DNA from: Clostridiales bacterium
GTDB taxonomy: Bacteria > Bacillota > Clostridia > Oscillospirales > Acutalibacteraceae
Direction: 5' to 3'
Length of the DNA stretch: 64,000 bases
Assembly: GCA_022801595.1 (NCBI GenBank)
Contig: JAAWSO010000007.1
Coordinates: 1-64,000, forward strand
Positions 7,400-14,945 of the stretch are shown here, one piece after another. The notes under the pieces were generated by a model. The model saw only the letters and a program-made list of their open reading frames with translations, ran no database searches and was not told the origin of the DNA. Position 1 is the first letter of the stretch, and each line of letters begins with the position of its first letter. The translations under genes and the position numbers were made by a program.

Positions 7400-7462
7400 C
7401 TGAAATTCCAATCTTTTTTTACGGTGGGATTTTTTCTTTCCCAATTTCTCACCTTTTTTCGA

Positions 7463-7495
7463 CTCTTTTTATTCATAATTTATGAATAAAAAGAG
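7463..7495. repeat. 33-bp perfect palindrome
   Basis: CTCTTTTTATTCATAA is followed by a single T and then its exact reverse complement. There is no T-run after it, so it does not look like a terminator. It could be a large operator or a cruciform-forming site between the TetR gene and the alcohol dehydrogenase. Confidence 0.85.
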
Positions 7496-7566
7496 ATGAA
7501 GATGAAAGGTTTGGCTTAATTTTTATGGTAATTTTCACAATGGATTTCTAGATATGGATAGGGATT

Positions 7567-7597
7567 CTAACATTTATACTGAATGTTGGGTTTTTTT
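7567..7597 (+). terminator. weak AT-rich terminator in the upstream region of the alcohol dehydrogenase
   Basis: The stem CTAACATT/AATGTTGG (one T-G pair) is followed by seven T. It lies upstream of the proximal promoter and would stop transcripts starting near the Rex-like sites, or read-through from the TetR gene. Confidence 0.5.
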
Positions 7598-7618
7598 ATA
7601 CAAATTGGCAAAAATGCG

Positions 7619-7647
7619 TTGCTTTTCTTTGGAATCCATGCTAAAAT
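7619..7647 (+). promoter_or_regulatory. proximal promoter of the alcohol dehydrogenase
   Basis: TTGCTT (7619-7624) and TAAAAT (7642-7647) are 17 bp apart. AAGGAGG follows about 45 bp later, before the ATG. Confidence 0.72.
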
Positions 7648-7706
7648 AAACTCACATTCCTAGCAAATGAATAGGAATAGAGGTATATTTTAAGGAGGAC
7701 CTGAAC

Positions 7707-8870
7707 ATGGCAACAACTTATTATTTCTTACCAACTCGAAACTTATTTGGCGAAGGTTCCGTAGCTGAGGCTGGCGAACTGATGAAGAGCTTAGATGGAA
7801 AAAAATGCTTAATTGTTACGGATAAATTTCTTGGCTCCTGTGGGATCGCCGACCGTGTAAAAGAAATTTTTGTAAATGCCGGCCTGGAAGCCATCGTGTT
7901 TGACGGCGCTGAGCCAAACCCAACGGATAAAAACGTGGAAGCAGGCGTGAAAGCCTTCAATGACAACAAATGCGACTCCATTATTTCCCTGGGCGGCGGC
8001 TCTTCCCATGACTGCGCCAAAGGCATCGGCCTGGTAGCGGCGAACGGCGGCGAGATCTACGATTACGAGGGAATTGATAAGTCCTCCAACCCTATGGTTC
8101 CGCTGATGGCGATCAATACCACTGCCGGCACCGCTTCCGAAATTACCCGCTTCTGTATCATCACCGATACCAGAAGAAAGGTAAAGATGGCGATTGTTGA
8201 CTGGAGAGTGACTCCTCAAATCGCAATCAACGACCCAGAGCTGATGAAAGGCATGCCGCCAGCATTGACCGCTGCCACCGGTATGGATGCTTTGACCCAT
8301 GCGATTGAGGCTTATGTGTCCACTGCGGCAAACCCATTGACTGACGCTGCTGCGTTGATGGCCATTAAAATGATCCGTCAATACCTGCCGAAGGCTGTGG
8401 CAAACGGCGACTACATGCAGGCAAGAGACAAGATGGCATATGGTCAATATTTGGCAGGTATTGCATTTAACAACGCTTCTTTGGGTTATGTTCATGCGAT
8501 GGCCCACCAATTGGGCGGTTTCTATAACCTGCCTCACGGTGTATGTAACGCAATCCTTCTGCCATATGTAGAGCGTTTCAACTTGATCGGTAATCTGCAT
8601 CGTTTCCAGGATATTGCGGAAGCAATGGGCGAGAACATCGAAGGCCTGTCCACCCATGAGGCAGCTTTGAAAGCCATTGATTCCATCCGCACCTTGAGCA
8701 TGGAGGTAGGTATCCCAGCTACGTTGAAGGAACTGGGCGTAAAACCAGAAGACTTCGAGATTATGGCGGAGAATGCAAAGAAGGATGTTTGCCAGCTCAC
8801 CAATCCAAGAAAAGCAACCAAAGAACAAGTCATCGAAATCTATCGTCAAGCATACGAGGGACAACTGTAA
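7707..8870 (+). CDS. iron-containing alcohol dehydrogenase, 387 aa
   Basis: A group III metal-dependent alcohol dehydrogenase (YiaY/1,3-propanediol dehydrogenase type) that reduces aldehydes to alcohols with NAD(P)H in the cytoplasm. The nucleotide-binding motif SLGGGSSHDCAKG lies near residues 94-106. The metal ligands are in their canonical places: Asp194, His198, His263 and His277. Length is typical. The gene is monocistronic, with its own promoter and terminator. Two Rex-like sites in the long upstream region would fit redox control of a fermentative, NADH-consuming enzyme. The exact substrate cannot be told from sequence. Confidence 0.93.
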   Translation: MATTYYFLPTRNLFGEGSVAEAGELMKSLDGKKCLIVTDKFLGSCGIADRVKEIFVNAGLEAIVFDGAEPNPTDKNVEAGVKAFNDNKCDSIISLGGGSSHDCAKGIGLVAANGGEIYDYEGIDKSSNPMVPLMAINTTAGTASEITRFCIITDTRRKVKMAIVDWRVTPQIAINDPELMKGMPPALTAATGMDALTHAIEAYVSTAANPLTDAAALMAIKMIRQYLPKAVANGDYMQARDKMAYGQYLAGIAFNNASLGYVHAMAHQLGGFYNLPHGVCNAILLPYVERFNLIGNLHRFQDIAEAMGENIEGLSTHEAALKAIDSIRTLSMEVGIPATLKELGVKPEDFEIMAENAKKDVCQLTNPRKATKEQVIEIYRQAYEGQL

Positions 8871-8904
8871 GTATTTCCCCGTAGTATGTGGGATTTCCAT
8901 ACAT

Positions 8905-8941
8905 AAAAAAGGCCGCGGCAAATTTGCCAGCGGCTTTTTTA
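8905..8941 (+). terminator. alcohol dehydrogenase terminator
   Basis: The GC-rich stem around GGCCGC/GCGGC is flanked by A-run and T-run arms. Confidence 0.85.
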
Positions 8942-9291
8942 ATACACAAGAAAATGATATCTTTTCCTCTAAAATAGGTTCAAACACTCAAGGCAGCATT
9001 GATTTTTGACACTTGGGTAGCCTATTACCTGAATTTCCTATGGGGATATCAAGCAATACGGGCATATATTAAGAAGATACCATAATATACGAGGGCGAAA
9101 GTACTGGTTGCTTTCGCTCTCTTGTTTGCTACATAAGTAGGGACAGACATACTTGTCAAAAACCGTTTATCTTGACCGTTGACAAGGGCGGCTGGCTCTG
9201 CTATTAAAGCATAGAGCAGGATTATAGTAGAAAAATTCATATTTGAATGCTATAATTATGTAGAAATCCAAAAATCTATATGGAGGGAAAA
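8942..9291. other. non-coding gap before the acetyltransferase
   Basis: I see no gene. It holds a hairpin GAGGGCGAAAG/CTTTCGCTCTC (about 9090-9121) without a clear T-run, and an extended -10 promoter element TGCTATAAT (9248-9256) that probably drives the acetyltransferase. The sequence is AT-rich and unlike its neighbours. Confidence 0.55.
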
Positions 9292-9822
9292 ATGAATTTT
9301 GAACTGATTCCTCTTTGTGAGGAACACACACAACAATTTAAAAAAGATATGCAAGAGTCTTTTCAACAAGGTGCAGTTGAAGGTTTTGGTGAAATGGAGG
9401 AAGAAATATTACCGGAAAGCCATATAGATAAGTCTCTTTCTATAAAAGGTGCTATTGCTTATGAAGCAATAGCAGATGGGATATCAGTTGGTGGTGCCAT
9501 TGTCGTAATAGATGAAGAAACACAGCATAACCATCTTGATTTTTTATTTGTTAAGGTAGGTGTTCAGAGTAAAGGTATCGGACAGTCTATTTGGAATGCC
9601 ATAGAAAGAATCCATCCCAAAACAAAGGTATGGGAAACTTGTACTCCATATTTTGAAAAAAGAAATATTCATTTCTATGTGAATCGTTGTGGATTTCATA
9701 TTGTAGAGTTCTACAACGAGAACCATCCAGACCCTAATACTCATGATGAGCATGTGATGAAAGATAAAGGAAATAATGAGTATTTTGAAGGAATGTTTCG
9801 ATTTGAAAAAGTAATGATGTAA
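9292..9822 (+). CDS. GNAT-family N-acetyltransferase, 176 aa
   Basis: A single GNAT domain that would transfer an acetyl group from acetyl-CoA to a small molecule or protein amine. The acetyl-CoA-binding motif A is VGVQSKGIGQSIWNAIE, followed by the motif B region FYVNRCGFHIVE. An upstream ATG would add four residues, but GGAGGG immediately precedes the ATG chosen. Codons are much more AT-rich than in neighbouring genes. Together with the odd flanking DNA (8942-9291, 9823-10098), this suggests horizontal transfer. The substrate is unknown. Confidence 0.85.
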   Translation: MNFELIPLCEEHTQQFKKDMQESFQQGAVEGFGEMEEEILPESHIDKSLSIKGAIAYEAIADGISVGGAIVVIDEETQHNHLDFLFVKVGVQSKGIGQSIWNAIERIHPKTKVWETCTPYFEKRNIHFYVNRCGFHIVEFYNENHPDPNTHDEHVMKDKGNNEYFEGMFRFEKVMM

Positions 9823-9930
9823 GCAAATGTAGATTTGCGTAAGGGTTTGAGATATTCCCAATAAGCAAAAATTTCTCTTGTTGCCACAAGCAGAAATGAG
9901 TGACTTTTACGGAAAGGGTACTCCTTTCCT

Positions 9931-10068
9931 ATGCTTGCTACGGAATTTTTAACAAAGGAAGGGGACATTGCCTTGTCAGTTTTCGTACCTACAAAGCCTT
10001 TATTTGCAAGGCTTATTGAACCTCAATGTAAACAAGGTGGTTTTAATCTACCTTTTGGGGCTGGGTAA
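9931..10068 (+). CDS. possible small ORF or gene remnant, 45 aa
   Basis: An open frame from ATG to TAA encodes a peptide with a plausible composition: MLATEFLTKEGDIALS followed by a basic, Pro/Gly-rich second half ending NLPFGAG. The frame stays open nine codons upstream of the ATG, and no clear ribosome binding site is present. It may be a scar of a mobile element brought in with the acetyltransferase. I do not recognise it. Confidence 0.25.
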   Translation: MLATEFLTKEGDIALSVFVPTKPLFARLIEPQCKQGGFNLPFGAG

Positions 10069-10098
10069 CACTGCCAATCTGTTTATGGGAGAAAGGAA

Positions 10099-10470
10099 AT
10101 GGATATGAAACTATCAGAGATCGGTCAAACAAATTCAATAGCCTTGTATTCGGTTCCTCAAAATTCTCAAGTTAGAAAAAATTCCTCGTTTTCGGCTGTA
10201 TTGGGTTTATTAGAAGAATCTCAGCAGCAAGATCGGTCCATGGATTGGTCACAGAAAGCTTTGTCAGGCCCTATTGCAGAGGAGCTCCAATCGCGGTATG
10301 ATTTGGATTGTATGGGAAAACAGGAATATTACCAACCTTTAGCGGAACTAACAGACTTGGGTGTATTAACGGATGAAGATCAAAAAAATGCCCATAGTCG
10401 GCCAATGTTTTTTGGTTGTCAGGTGGTCAAGAATACTGAGGAATGGAATCCAAATCTCAGAAACATGTGA
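10099..10470 (+). CDS. hypothetical protein, 123 aa
   Basis: A soluble protein rich in Ser, Gln and Glu, without signal or membrane segments. An N-terminal low-complexity stretch is followed by a short helical block (SAVLGLLEESQQQDRSMDW) and an acidic C-terminal half. GGGAGAAAGGAA lies before the ATG. It overlaps the next small gene by 28 bp, and the two share one terminator. Length and composition recall small regulatory or flagellar-type helpers, but no family is recognised. Confidence 0.55.
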   Translation: MDMKLSEIGQTNSIALYSVPQNSQVRKNSSFSAVLGLLEESQQQDRSMDWSQKALSGPIAEELQSRYDLDCMGKQEYYQPLAELTDLGVLTDEDQKNAHSRPMFFGCQVVKNTEEWNPNLRNM

Positions 10471-10667
10471 TTCCTTTTGTGCAACAAAGAAACCAAGAGG
10501 TAAAAAATCAACTAGATTATTGCTCCAGCCAGGCCGATCGATTATGCAATGAGGAATTGGCTCCTACCTCTTTTTTGTTAGATGCGACCAATTGGTTAGC
10601 TTCTCAGACCAAACTGGAATCCATATTATTGCAGATCCAGCAGGCAAACATCATTAAAAAATCGTGA
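10443..10667 (+). CDS. hypothetical protein, 74 aa
   Basis: A small polar, helix-prone protein overlapping the previous gene by 28 bp in another frame. The ribosome binding site (GAGGA) abuts the ATG, so translation may depend on coupling or start elsewhere. Two Cys occur near residues 28 and 35. With its partner it forms an isolated two-gene unit between the acetyltransferase island and aroF. No family is recognised. Confidence 0.45.
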   Translation: MESKSQKHVIPFVQQRNQEVKNQLDYCSSQADRLCNEELAPTSFLLDATNWLASQTKLESILLQIQQANIIKKS

Positions 10668-10674
10668 TCAGAAT

Positions 10675-10713
10675 GAAAAGCCCCTGACGTAGTAGCATAC
10701 TGGGGGCTTTTTG
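10675..10713 (+). terminator. rho-independent terminator
   Basis: The stem AAAAGCCCC/GGGGCTTTTT closes a 17-nt loop that itself contains the short pair GTA/TAC. Confidence 0.8.
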
Positions 10714-10799
10714 AGTATTTGTTCTGTTGGCCAGCCAAGGAGAAAACAAACGTGCAGGATACGAATCCAGAGAGACCGAATAATTATTTTAAAAAAGGG

Positions 10800-10828
10800 T
10801 TGTAATTTAACGCTTTAAAGTGTAAAAT
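10800..10828 (+). promoter_or_regulatory. DAHP synthase promoter
   Basis: TTGTAA (10800-10805) and TAAAAT (10823-10828) are 17 bp apart, about 50 bp before the ATG. Confidence 0.72.
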
Positions 10829-10880
10829 ATTCATATCCCTAGACGAATTGTATATGCTAAATCGGTAAGGAGATGCGGTT

Positions 10881-11894
10881 ATGATTATTTTAATGAAGAA
10901 AAATGCCACGCAGGAACACGTAGATCGGGTCGTTGCGGTTTTGAAGGAACATGGGTTAGGCGCCAATGTTTCTCCTGGAACCCAGACCACGGTTGTAGGC
11001 ATTTTGGGTGACAAGGCAAAATTAGGCGGCTTGGATATCCGTTTGATGGACGGGGTAGAGGATTGCGTGCCGATTATGCATTCCTATAAGCTGGCCAGCC
11101 GAGATATGTGTCCAGAAGGCCGCAAGGTTGAGGTAGGCGGGGAAGTATTTGGTGGGAAAAAGCTAATGGTTATCGGTGGCCCTTGCGCTGTGGAGAATGA
11201 AGAAAGTATCATGAAATCCGCCTTGGGTGTAAAAGCGGCTGGCGCGACTATGCTTCGCGGCGGCGCGTATAAGCCAAGAACATCGCCTTATTCCTTCCAG
11301 GGGATGGAGGTAGAAGGATTGAAGCTGCTCCGCAAGGCTGGCGACGCCACCGGTTTGAAGGTGGTTAGTGAGATTGTGGCCCAGGATCAGCTAGAGGATG
11401 CCGCCAAATACGTGGATATGATCCAGATCGGCGCCCGGAATATGCAGAATTTCCGTTTGCTCAAGGAAGTGGGGAAATCAGGGATTCCGGTTATTTTAAA
11501 GCGTGGAATTGCCAATACCATTGAAGAATGGTTGGATGCGGCAGAATATATCATGAGCGAGGGCAATTATAATGTGGTGCTGTGTGAGCGCGGAATCCGT
11601 ACCTTTGAGACTGCTACCCGGAATACCTTGGATGTGGGCGCCGTGCCGGTAGTAAAGGAACGCAGTAGCCTGCCGATTATCATTGACCCATCTCATGCTG
11701 CCGGAAAGGCACAATACGTACCTGCTTTGGCATTTGCAGGAATTGCGGCTGGTGCGGACGGATTGATTGTAGAGGTACATTATAATGCCAAGGCGGCAAT
11801 TAGTGATGCCGCTCAGCAGCTAAGCCTGGAAGCATTTGCTGATTTGCTCCAAAAGGTGAAGCAAATGGCGCCTGTCTTTGGCCGGGATGTTTGA
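10881..11894 (+). CDS. aroF: 3-deoxy-7-phosphoheptulonate synthase (DAHP synthase)
   Basis: 337 aa. It condenses phosphoenolpyruvate with erythrose 4-phosphate to make DAHP, the first step of the shikimate pathway. An N-terminal ferredoxin-like regulatory domain (about residues 1-70) precedes the type I-beta TIM barrel. Barrel landmarks are IGGPCAVE, MLRGGAYKPRTSPYSFQG, QIGARNMQNF, ILKRG, and the metal-ligand segments CERG and DPSHAAG. A long hairpin terminator follows, so it is transcribed alone. Regulation by an aromatic product through the N-terminal domain is typical of the family. Confidence 0.95.
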   Translation: MIILMKKNATQEHVDRVVAVLKEHGLGANVSPGTQTTVVGILGDKAKLGGLDIRLMDGVEDCVPIMHSYKLASRDMCPEGRKVEVGGEVFGGKKLMVIGGPCAVENEESIMKSALGVKAAGATMLRGGAYKPRTSPYSFQGMEVEGLKLLRKAGDATGLKVVSEIVAQDQLEDAAKYVDMIQIGARNMQNFRLLKEVGKSGIPVILKRGIANTIEEWLDAAEYIMSEGNYNVVLCERGIRTFETATRNTLDVGAVPVVKERSSLPIIIDPSHAAGKAQYVPALAFAGIAAGADGLIVEVHYNAKAAISDAAQQLSLEAFADLLQKVKQMAPVFGRDV

Positions 11895-11906
11895 CGGCTT
11901 TTATAT

Positions 11907-11965
11907 GATAAGGAAAAATTAAGGGACGAAGGCAAAAATGCTTCCGTCCCTTAATTTTTCCTATC
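11907..11965. terminator. bidirectional terminator between aroF and the cupin gene
   Basis: A very long, nearly perfect inverted repeat with about 20 bp per arm (AAGGAAAAATTAAGGGACG in the left arm). It separates two convergent genes. Confidence 0.88.
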
Positions 11966-11973
11966 CGGGGTTA

Positions 11974-12282
11974 TTATTTCATAGAAATTCCAATCATGAC
12001 GGTTTCCTCTGCTAAGTTGTTCCATATAGAATGAGGGATGAAGCCTTTTACCAGAAAGGCTTCATCCTTTTTCAAAATAATTTCTTGATCCGCCAATTTG
12101 ATTTTTGCTTCCCCTTGCGTAACAATAAACAAATGATTATGCTGATGGGTGTGCGGTTCTATGGGCCCTCCTCCATTGCAATCAATATACGCGATGGAGC
12201 CATCCAAAATGGTTCCCATTTCTCCAAATAGTTTTTTTACCTTAAAATTTATGTGATTGGGTGGTGTAATAAAATGTTCCAT
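11974..12282 (-). CDS. cupin-domain protein, 102 aa
   Basis: A small single-domain cupin. The metal-binding motif 1 is PHTHQHNHLFIVTQGEAKI, with His44, His46, His48 and the Glu/Gln-type partner, and motif 2 includes VKGFIPHSIWN. Such stand-alone cupins bind a metal and a small ligand and may be isomerases, dioxygenases or sensors, so function is open. AAGGAAA precedes the ATG. It converges on aroF and is transcribed alone. Confidence 0.85.
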   Translation of the reverse strand: MEHFITPPNHINFKVKKLFGEMGTILDGSIAYIDCNGGGPIEPHTHQHNHLFIVTQGEAKIKLADQEIILKKDEAFLVKGFIPHSIWNNLAEETVMIGISMK

Positions 12283-12407
12283 AATATTTTCCTTTCTGTT
12301 TTCATTCTAGCTGTTCAGTTTATTCTATCATGCGGACTCTGACTTTTCAATGGATAAGGAGTATGGAATCGGATAAGAGCATTTTGAGGGATGGGATTTT
12401 CTGGAGG

Positions 12408-12446
12408 AAAAAGCAGGCGTTCCGATTACCGGGAAACGCTTTTTTC
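12408..12446 (+). terminator. orphan terminator-like hairpin
   Basis: GGCGTT...AACGC arms lie between an A-run and a T-run. No plus-strand gene precedes it, so it may end a small untranslated transcript from the 12283-12407 gap, or be a relic. Confidence 0.5.
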
Positions 12447-12691
12447 CTTGAATTATTTTCCATTTTTTCTTTGTGAGGGGGTTTTGTGGCAAACTCTCAG
12501 AGGATATTTCCCAACTTTTTCGAAGGAATAAAATTTCTTATTTAGAAAATTACGAAAAGTAATGAAATTTTATGGAATTTTAGAAAAAACCTAGTGGTAG
12601 AGCCAAAAATCATTTGTTTTTATCCTCTTAATTTCTAAACAAATAATACAAATAGTATAAAATCAAAAGAAAACAACAGTTTCGTAATGAT

Positions 12692-12708
12692 TGTAACAAG
12701 TTTGTAAC
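12692..12708 (+). promoter_or_regulatory. WalR-like box upstream of the G5/3D gene
   Basis: TGTAAC-AAGTT-TGTAAC is a perfect match to the WalR (YycF) recognition rule TGTWAH-N5-TGTWAH. A second copy with one mismatch, AGTAAC-AGCTT-TGTAAA, lies at 12912-12928. WalR controls wall-hydrolase genes in Firmicutes. The rest of the 12447-12836 stretch is AT-rich with no gene visible. Confidence 0.5.
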
Positions 12709-12836
12709 GAATGATTTCTTACAGATTGCACAGAAAATTCCCAGTGGATTTCATGAAATAAAGAATAAGGATTGTTATAAATCGAATAAAGAAAAAATAT
12801 ATGGTGATTTTGCATAAAATTTAGTGGGGAAATAAT

Positions 12837-12865
12837 TTGACCGCTAGAAAATATTTGCATATAAT
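12837..12865 (+). promoter_or_regulatory. promoter of the G5/3D gene
   Basis: TTGACC (12837-12842) and TATAAT (12860-12865) are 17 bp apart. The leader is about 120 nt. It does not match a ydaO-type riboswitch on inspection. Confidence 0.72.
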
Positions 12866-12993
12866 ACTGGCAATGAAACAAATCCCAAAGATACAAACCG
12901 GCAAATTAAAGAGTAACAGCTTTGTAAACTTTCGCTTCGAGAGTACAAAATCAAAGCGCCGGAGTTGGACAATAAGGAGAGTAAATCAGTATT

Positions 12994-14232
12994 ATGGAAA
13001 ACAATCATAGCGCACAGTACAAGAAAACAAAATCTTGGGCGAAATATTCGGCACGCCAAGTGATCGCTATTTTGGCGACAATTTTGGTGATGGGAAGCTC
13101 CGCCGCTACTGCAACGGCTGCCAGCGCCCCGGCGATGACCACCGTTATCGATGGAGACACTACCCATACCGTTTGGATGAACGGCGCCGAAACCAAAGAG
13201 ATTTTGGAACTGGCTGGGATCACCGTCGGCGATCAGGATCGCATTATCCGTGAGGAAAAAGACGGTGTGACCATCACTGTGAAGCGGGCAACCGAAACTC
13301 CCATCCAAGCAGATGGCAAAACCGTGAATGTAGCGTGCTACACCGGTGACAGCATCGCCTCTGTTTTGGAGCAGGCAGGTGTAGTGCTGGGGGAAAATGA
13401 TGTGGTGAACCTGGGCTTGGACGATATCGTTCTCCAAAACATGGTGATTCAAGTCACTCGGCAGTACAATGTCTATGTGGTAGATAACGGGATTGCAAAG
13501 GGATATGTGATTCCAGAAGGTACCGTGTCCCAGTCCATGGCAACCACCAATTTTGCGTTGCAGGGCGAGGACTATTTTGCAAATGGTGATGCGCCAGTAA
13601 GCGAGAATTTGATCATTGGCGTCAACCATGTGACCTATCAAGAGGTACAGACCACCGAGGAAATTCCTTATTCCGTGGTGAATAAGGACAGCGATACCCT
13701 TTATAAGGGCAGTACCCAGGTGGAGAATCCAGGAATGAATGGCAGCAAAAGCGTGACCAGCCGTCAGAAGCTGGTCAATGGTGAAGTTGTTTCCTCTGAA
13801 GTTGTGAAAGAGGAAGTTTTGGTGGAGCCAGTGGACCAGGTGGTTCTTCAGGGCACTAAAGCAAAACCGTCCAGTGTGGCTACCAGTATTTCCGTGACCC
13901 CACAGGGGACTTTGGTGGATAGCAATGGCAATGCTATCCGCTATTCCAGAAAAATTGTAGGCAGCTGTACGGCTTATACGGGCGGTGGTATTACCTCCAC
14001 CGGAAAAGCCGCTGCAGTTGGCCGGGTAGCCGTGAACCCCAATGTGATCCCATACGGCACCAAATTATATATTTGTTCCCCAGACGGTAAGGTAGTTTAT
14101 GGTTATGCCATTGCTTCCGATACCGGCGGTGCCCTGATGTCTGGCCGGGTATTGTGTGACCTGTATATGAATTCTTACAGCGAGTGCGTGAACTTTGGCC
14201 GCCGTCAAATGGCTGTCTATGTATTAGACTAA
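12994..14232 (+). CDS. secreted DUF348/G5/3D-domain cell-wall protein (YabE/RpfB-like), 412 aa
   Basis: Predicted cell-wall-active protein. The N-terminus has a signal/anchor segment (about residues 20-43, ending ATATAASA). Two to three ubiquitin-like DUF348 repeats follow (about 48-205; each has a TVWMNGAETKEILELAG-like core). A G5 domain (about 210-290) is next, with the usual IPY and LVNGEVVSSEV blocks. The C-terminal 3D domain (about 325-412) has GSCTAYTGGGITSTGKAA, SDTGGALMSGRV and GRRQMAVYVLD. One of the three name-giving Asp appears as Asn (AVNPNVIPYG), which may affect catalysis. Two WalR-like boxes upstream fit wall-stress control. Confidence 0.9.
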   Translation: MENNHSAQYKKTKSWAKYSARQVIAILATILVMGSSAATATAASAPAMTTVIDGDTTHTVWMNGAETKEILELAGITVGDQDRIIREEKDGVTITVKRATETPIQADGKTVNVACYTGDSIASVLEQAGVVLGENDVVNLGLDDIVLQNMVIQVTRQYNVYVVDNGIAKGYVIPEGTVSQSMATTNFALQGEDYFANGDAPVSENLIIGVNHVTYQEVQTTEEIPYSVVNKDSDTLYKGSTQVENPGMNGSKSVTSRQKLVNGEVVSSEVVKEEVLVEPVDQVVLQGTKAKPSSVATSISVTPQGTLVDSNGNAIRYSRKIVGSCTAYTGGGITSTGKAAAVGRVAVNPNVIPYGTKLYICSPDGKVVYGYAIASDTGGALMSGRVLCDLYMNSYSECVNFGRRQMAVYVLD

Positions 14233-14507
14233 TTTCTACGAAACAAGTTTTGTTTTGGGAGAATTCAAACGAATTCATTTGTTTCAAATTGCCTATTTCA
14301 GGTTTTCCCATGCGGAAGCCTGGAATGGGTTTTTTTGATGTTTGTGCGAAAATAGAAAAATTTTGTCTTTTGATTCCTGTTGTTTTTCTGAAATACGAAC
14401 AAATGTTATGATTTTCCTTGCTTTTTGATCGAACATATGATATGATTTATTTGCACCAAACAAAAATTCGAAATTGTATGGGGATTGTTTCAGAGGAGGA
14501 AAGACAA

Positions 14508-14834
14508 ATGGTACAAGTGATTTTTGGGGTTTTATTGCTGGGAGGAACGGCATTTTTGTGGGGAAAATATCGTCCGAAAAAGAGAGATTCCCTGGAACTT
14601 TGCCTGCTTTGTACCGTCATGGGTGTGTGGTCCTTGTTCTTGTCCGATGGAGTATGGTGGCTGCAAGCCACTGGGCATTTGATGCAAGCTGTGGTGTTTG
14701 CCTGCTGTTTGCTGGAACTGCGCAGGGAATGGATTTTTCGTCAGCGTGCAATCCGCCGTATGGCAAAGGCGGTCAGACCAGTTCCAAAAGCTGCCAAAAC
14801 GTCTGCGGTGGCTGTGTCCCGTTTTGCCGCTTGA
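14508..14834 (+). CDS. small membrane protein, 108 aa
   Basis: Two or three hydrophobic segments (about residues 2-18, 28-46 and 50-65) are followed by a strongly basic tail (RREWIFRQRAIRRMAKAVRP) that would lie in the cytoplasm. GGAGGAAAG precedes the ATG at 14508, chosen over upstream ATGs without such a site. It is 112 bp before another small membrane protein, so the pair may be one unit. No family is recognised. Confidence 0.6.
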   Translation: MVQVIFGVLLLGGTAFLWGKYRPKKRDSLELCLLCTVMGVWSLFLSDGVWWLQATGHLMQAVVFACCLLELRREWIFRQRAIRRMAKAVRPVPKAAKTSAVAVSRFAA

Positions 14835-14945
14835 TCGTTTTAGAAGGTTTGGAACATTCATCGTTGCTTCCCTTGTCAAATGGAGCGTTTTTGCGTAAAA
14901 TAGGTTCATCGGCTCCAGGAACGAAACCATATAGGAGGCACGGAG

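Noticed and set aside
7809-8987. 392-aa open frame antisense to the alcohol dehydrogenase
   Set aside because: It has no ribosome binding site or domain, its composition is improbable (many His, Gln, Cys), and it mirrors a strongly coding plus-strand gene. The same holds for the long antisense frames in nusA, infB, truB and proA.
12866-12993. ydaO-type (c-di-AMP) riboswitch before the G5/3D gene
   Set aside because: Such genes often carry one, but I could not find the conserved ydaO core in the leader.
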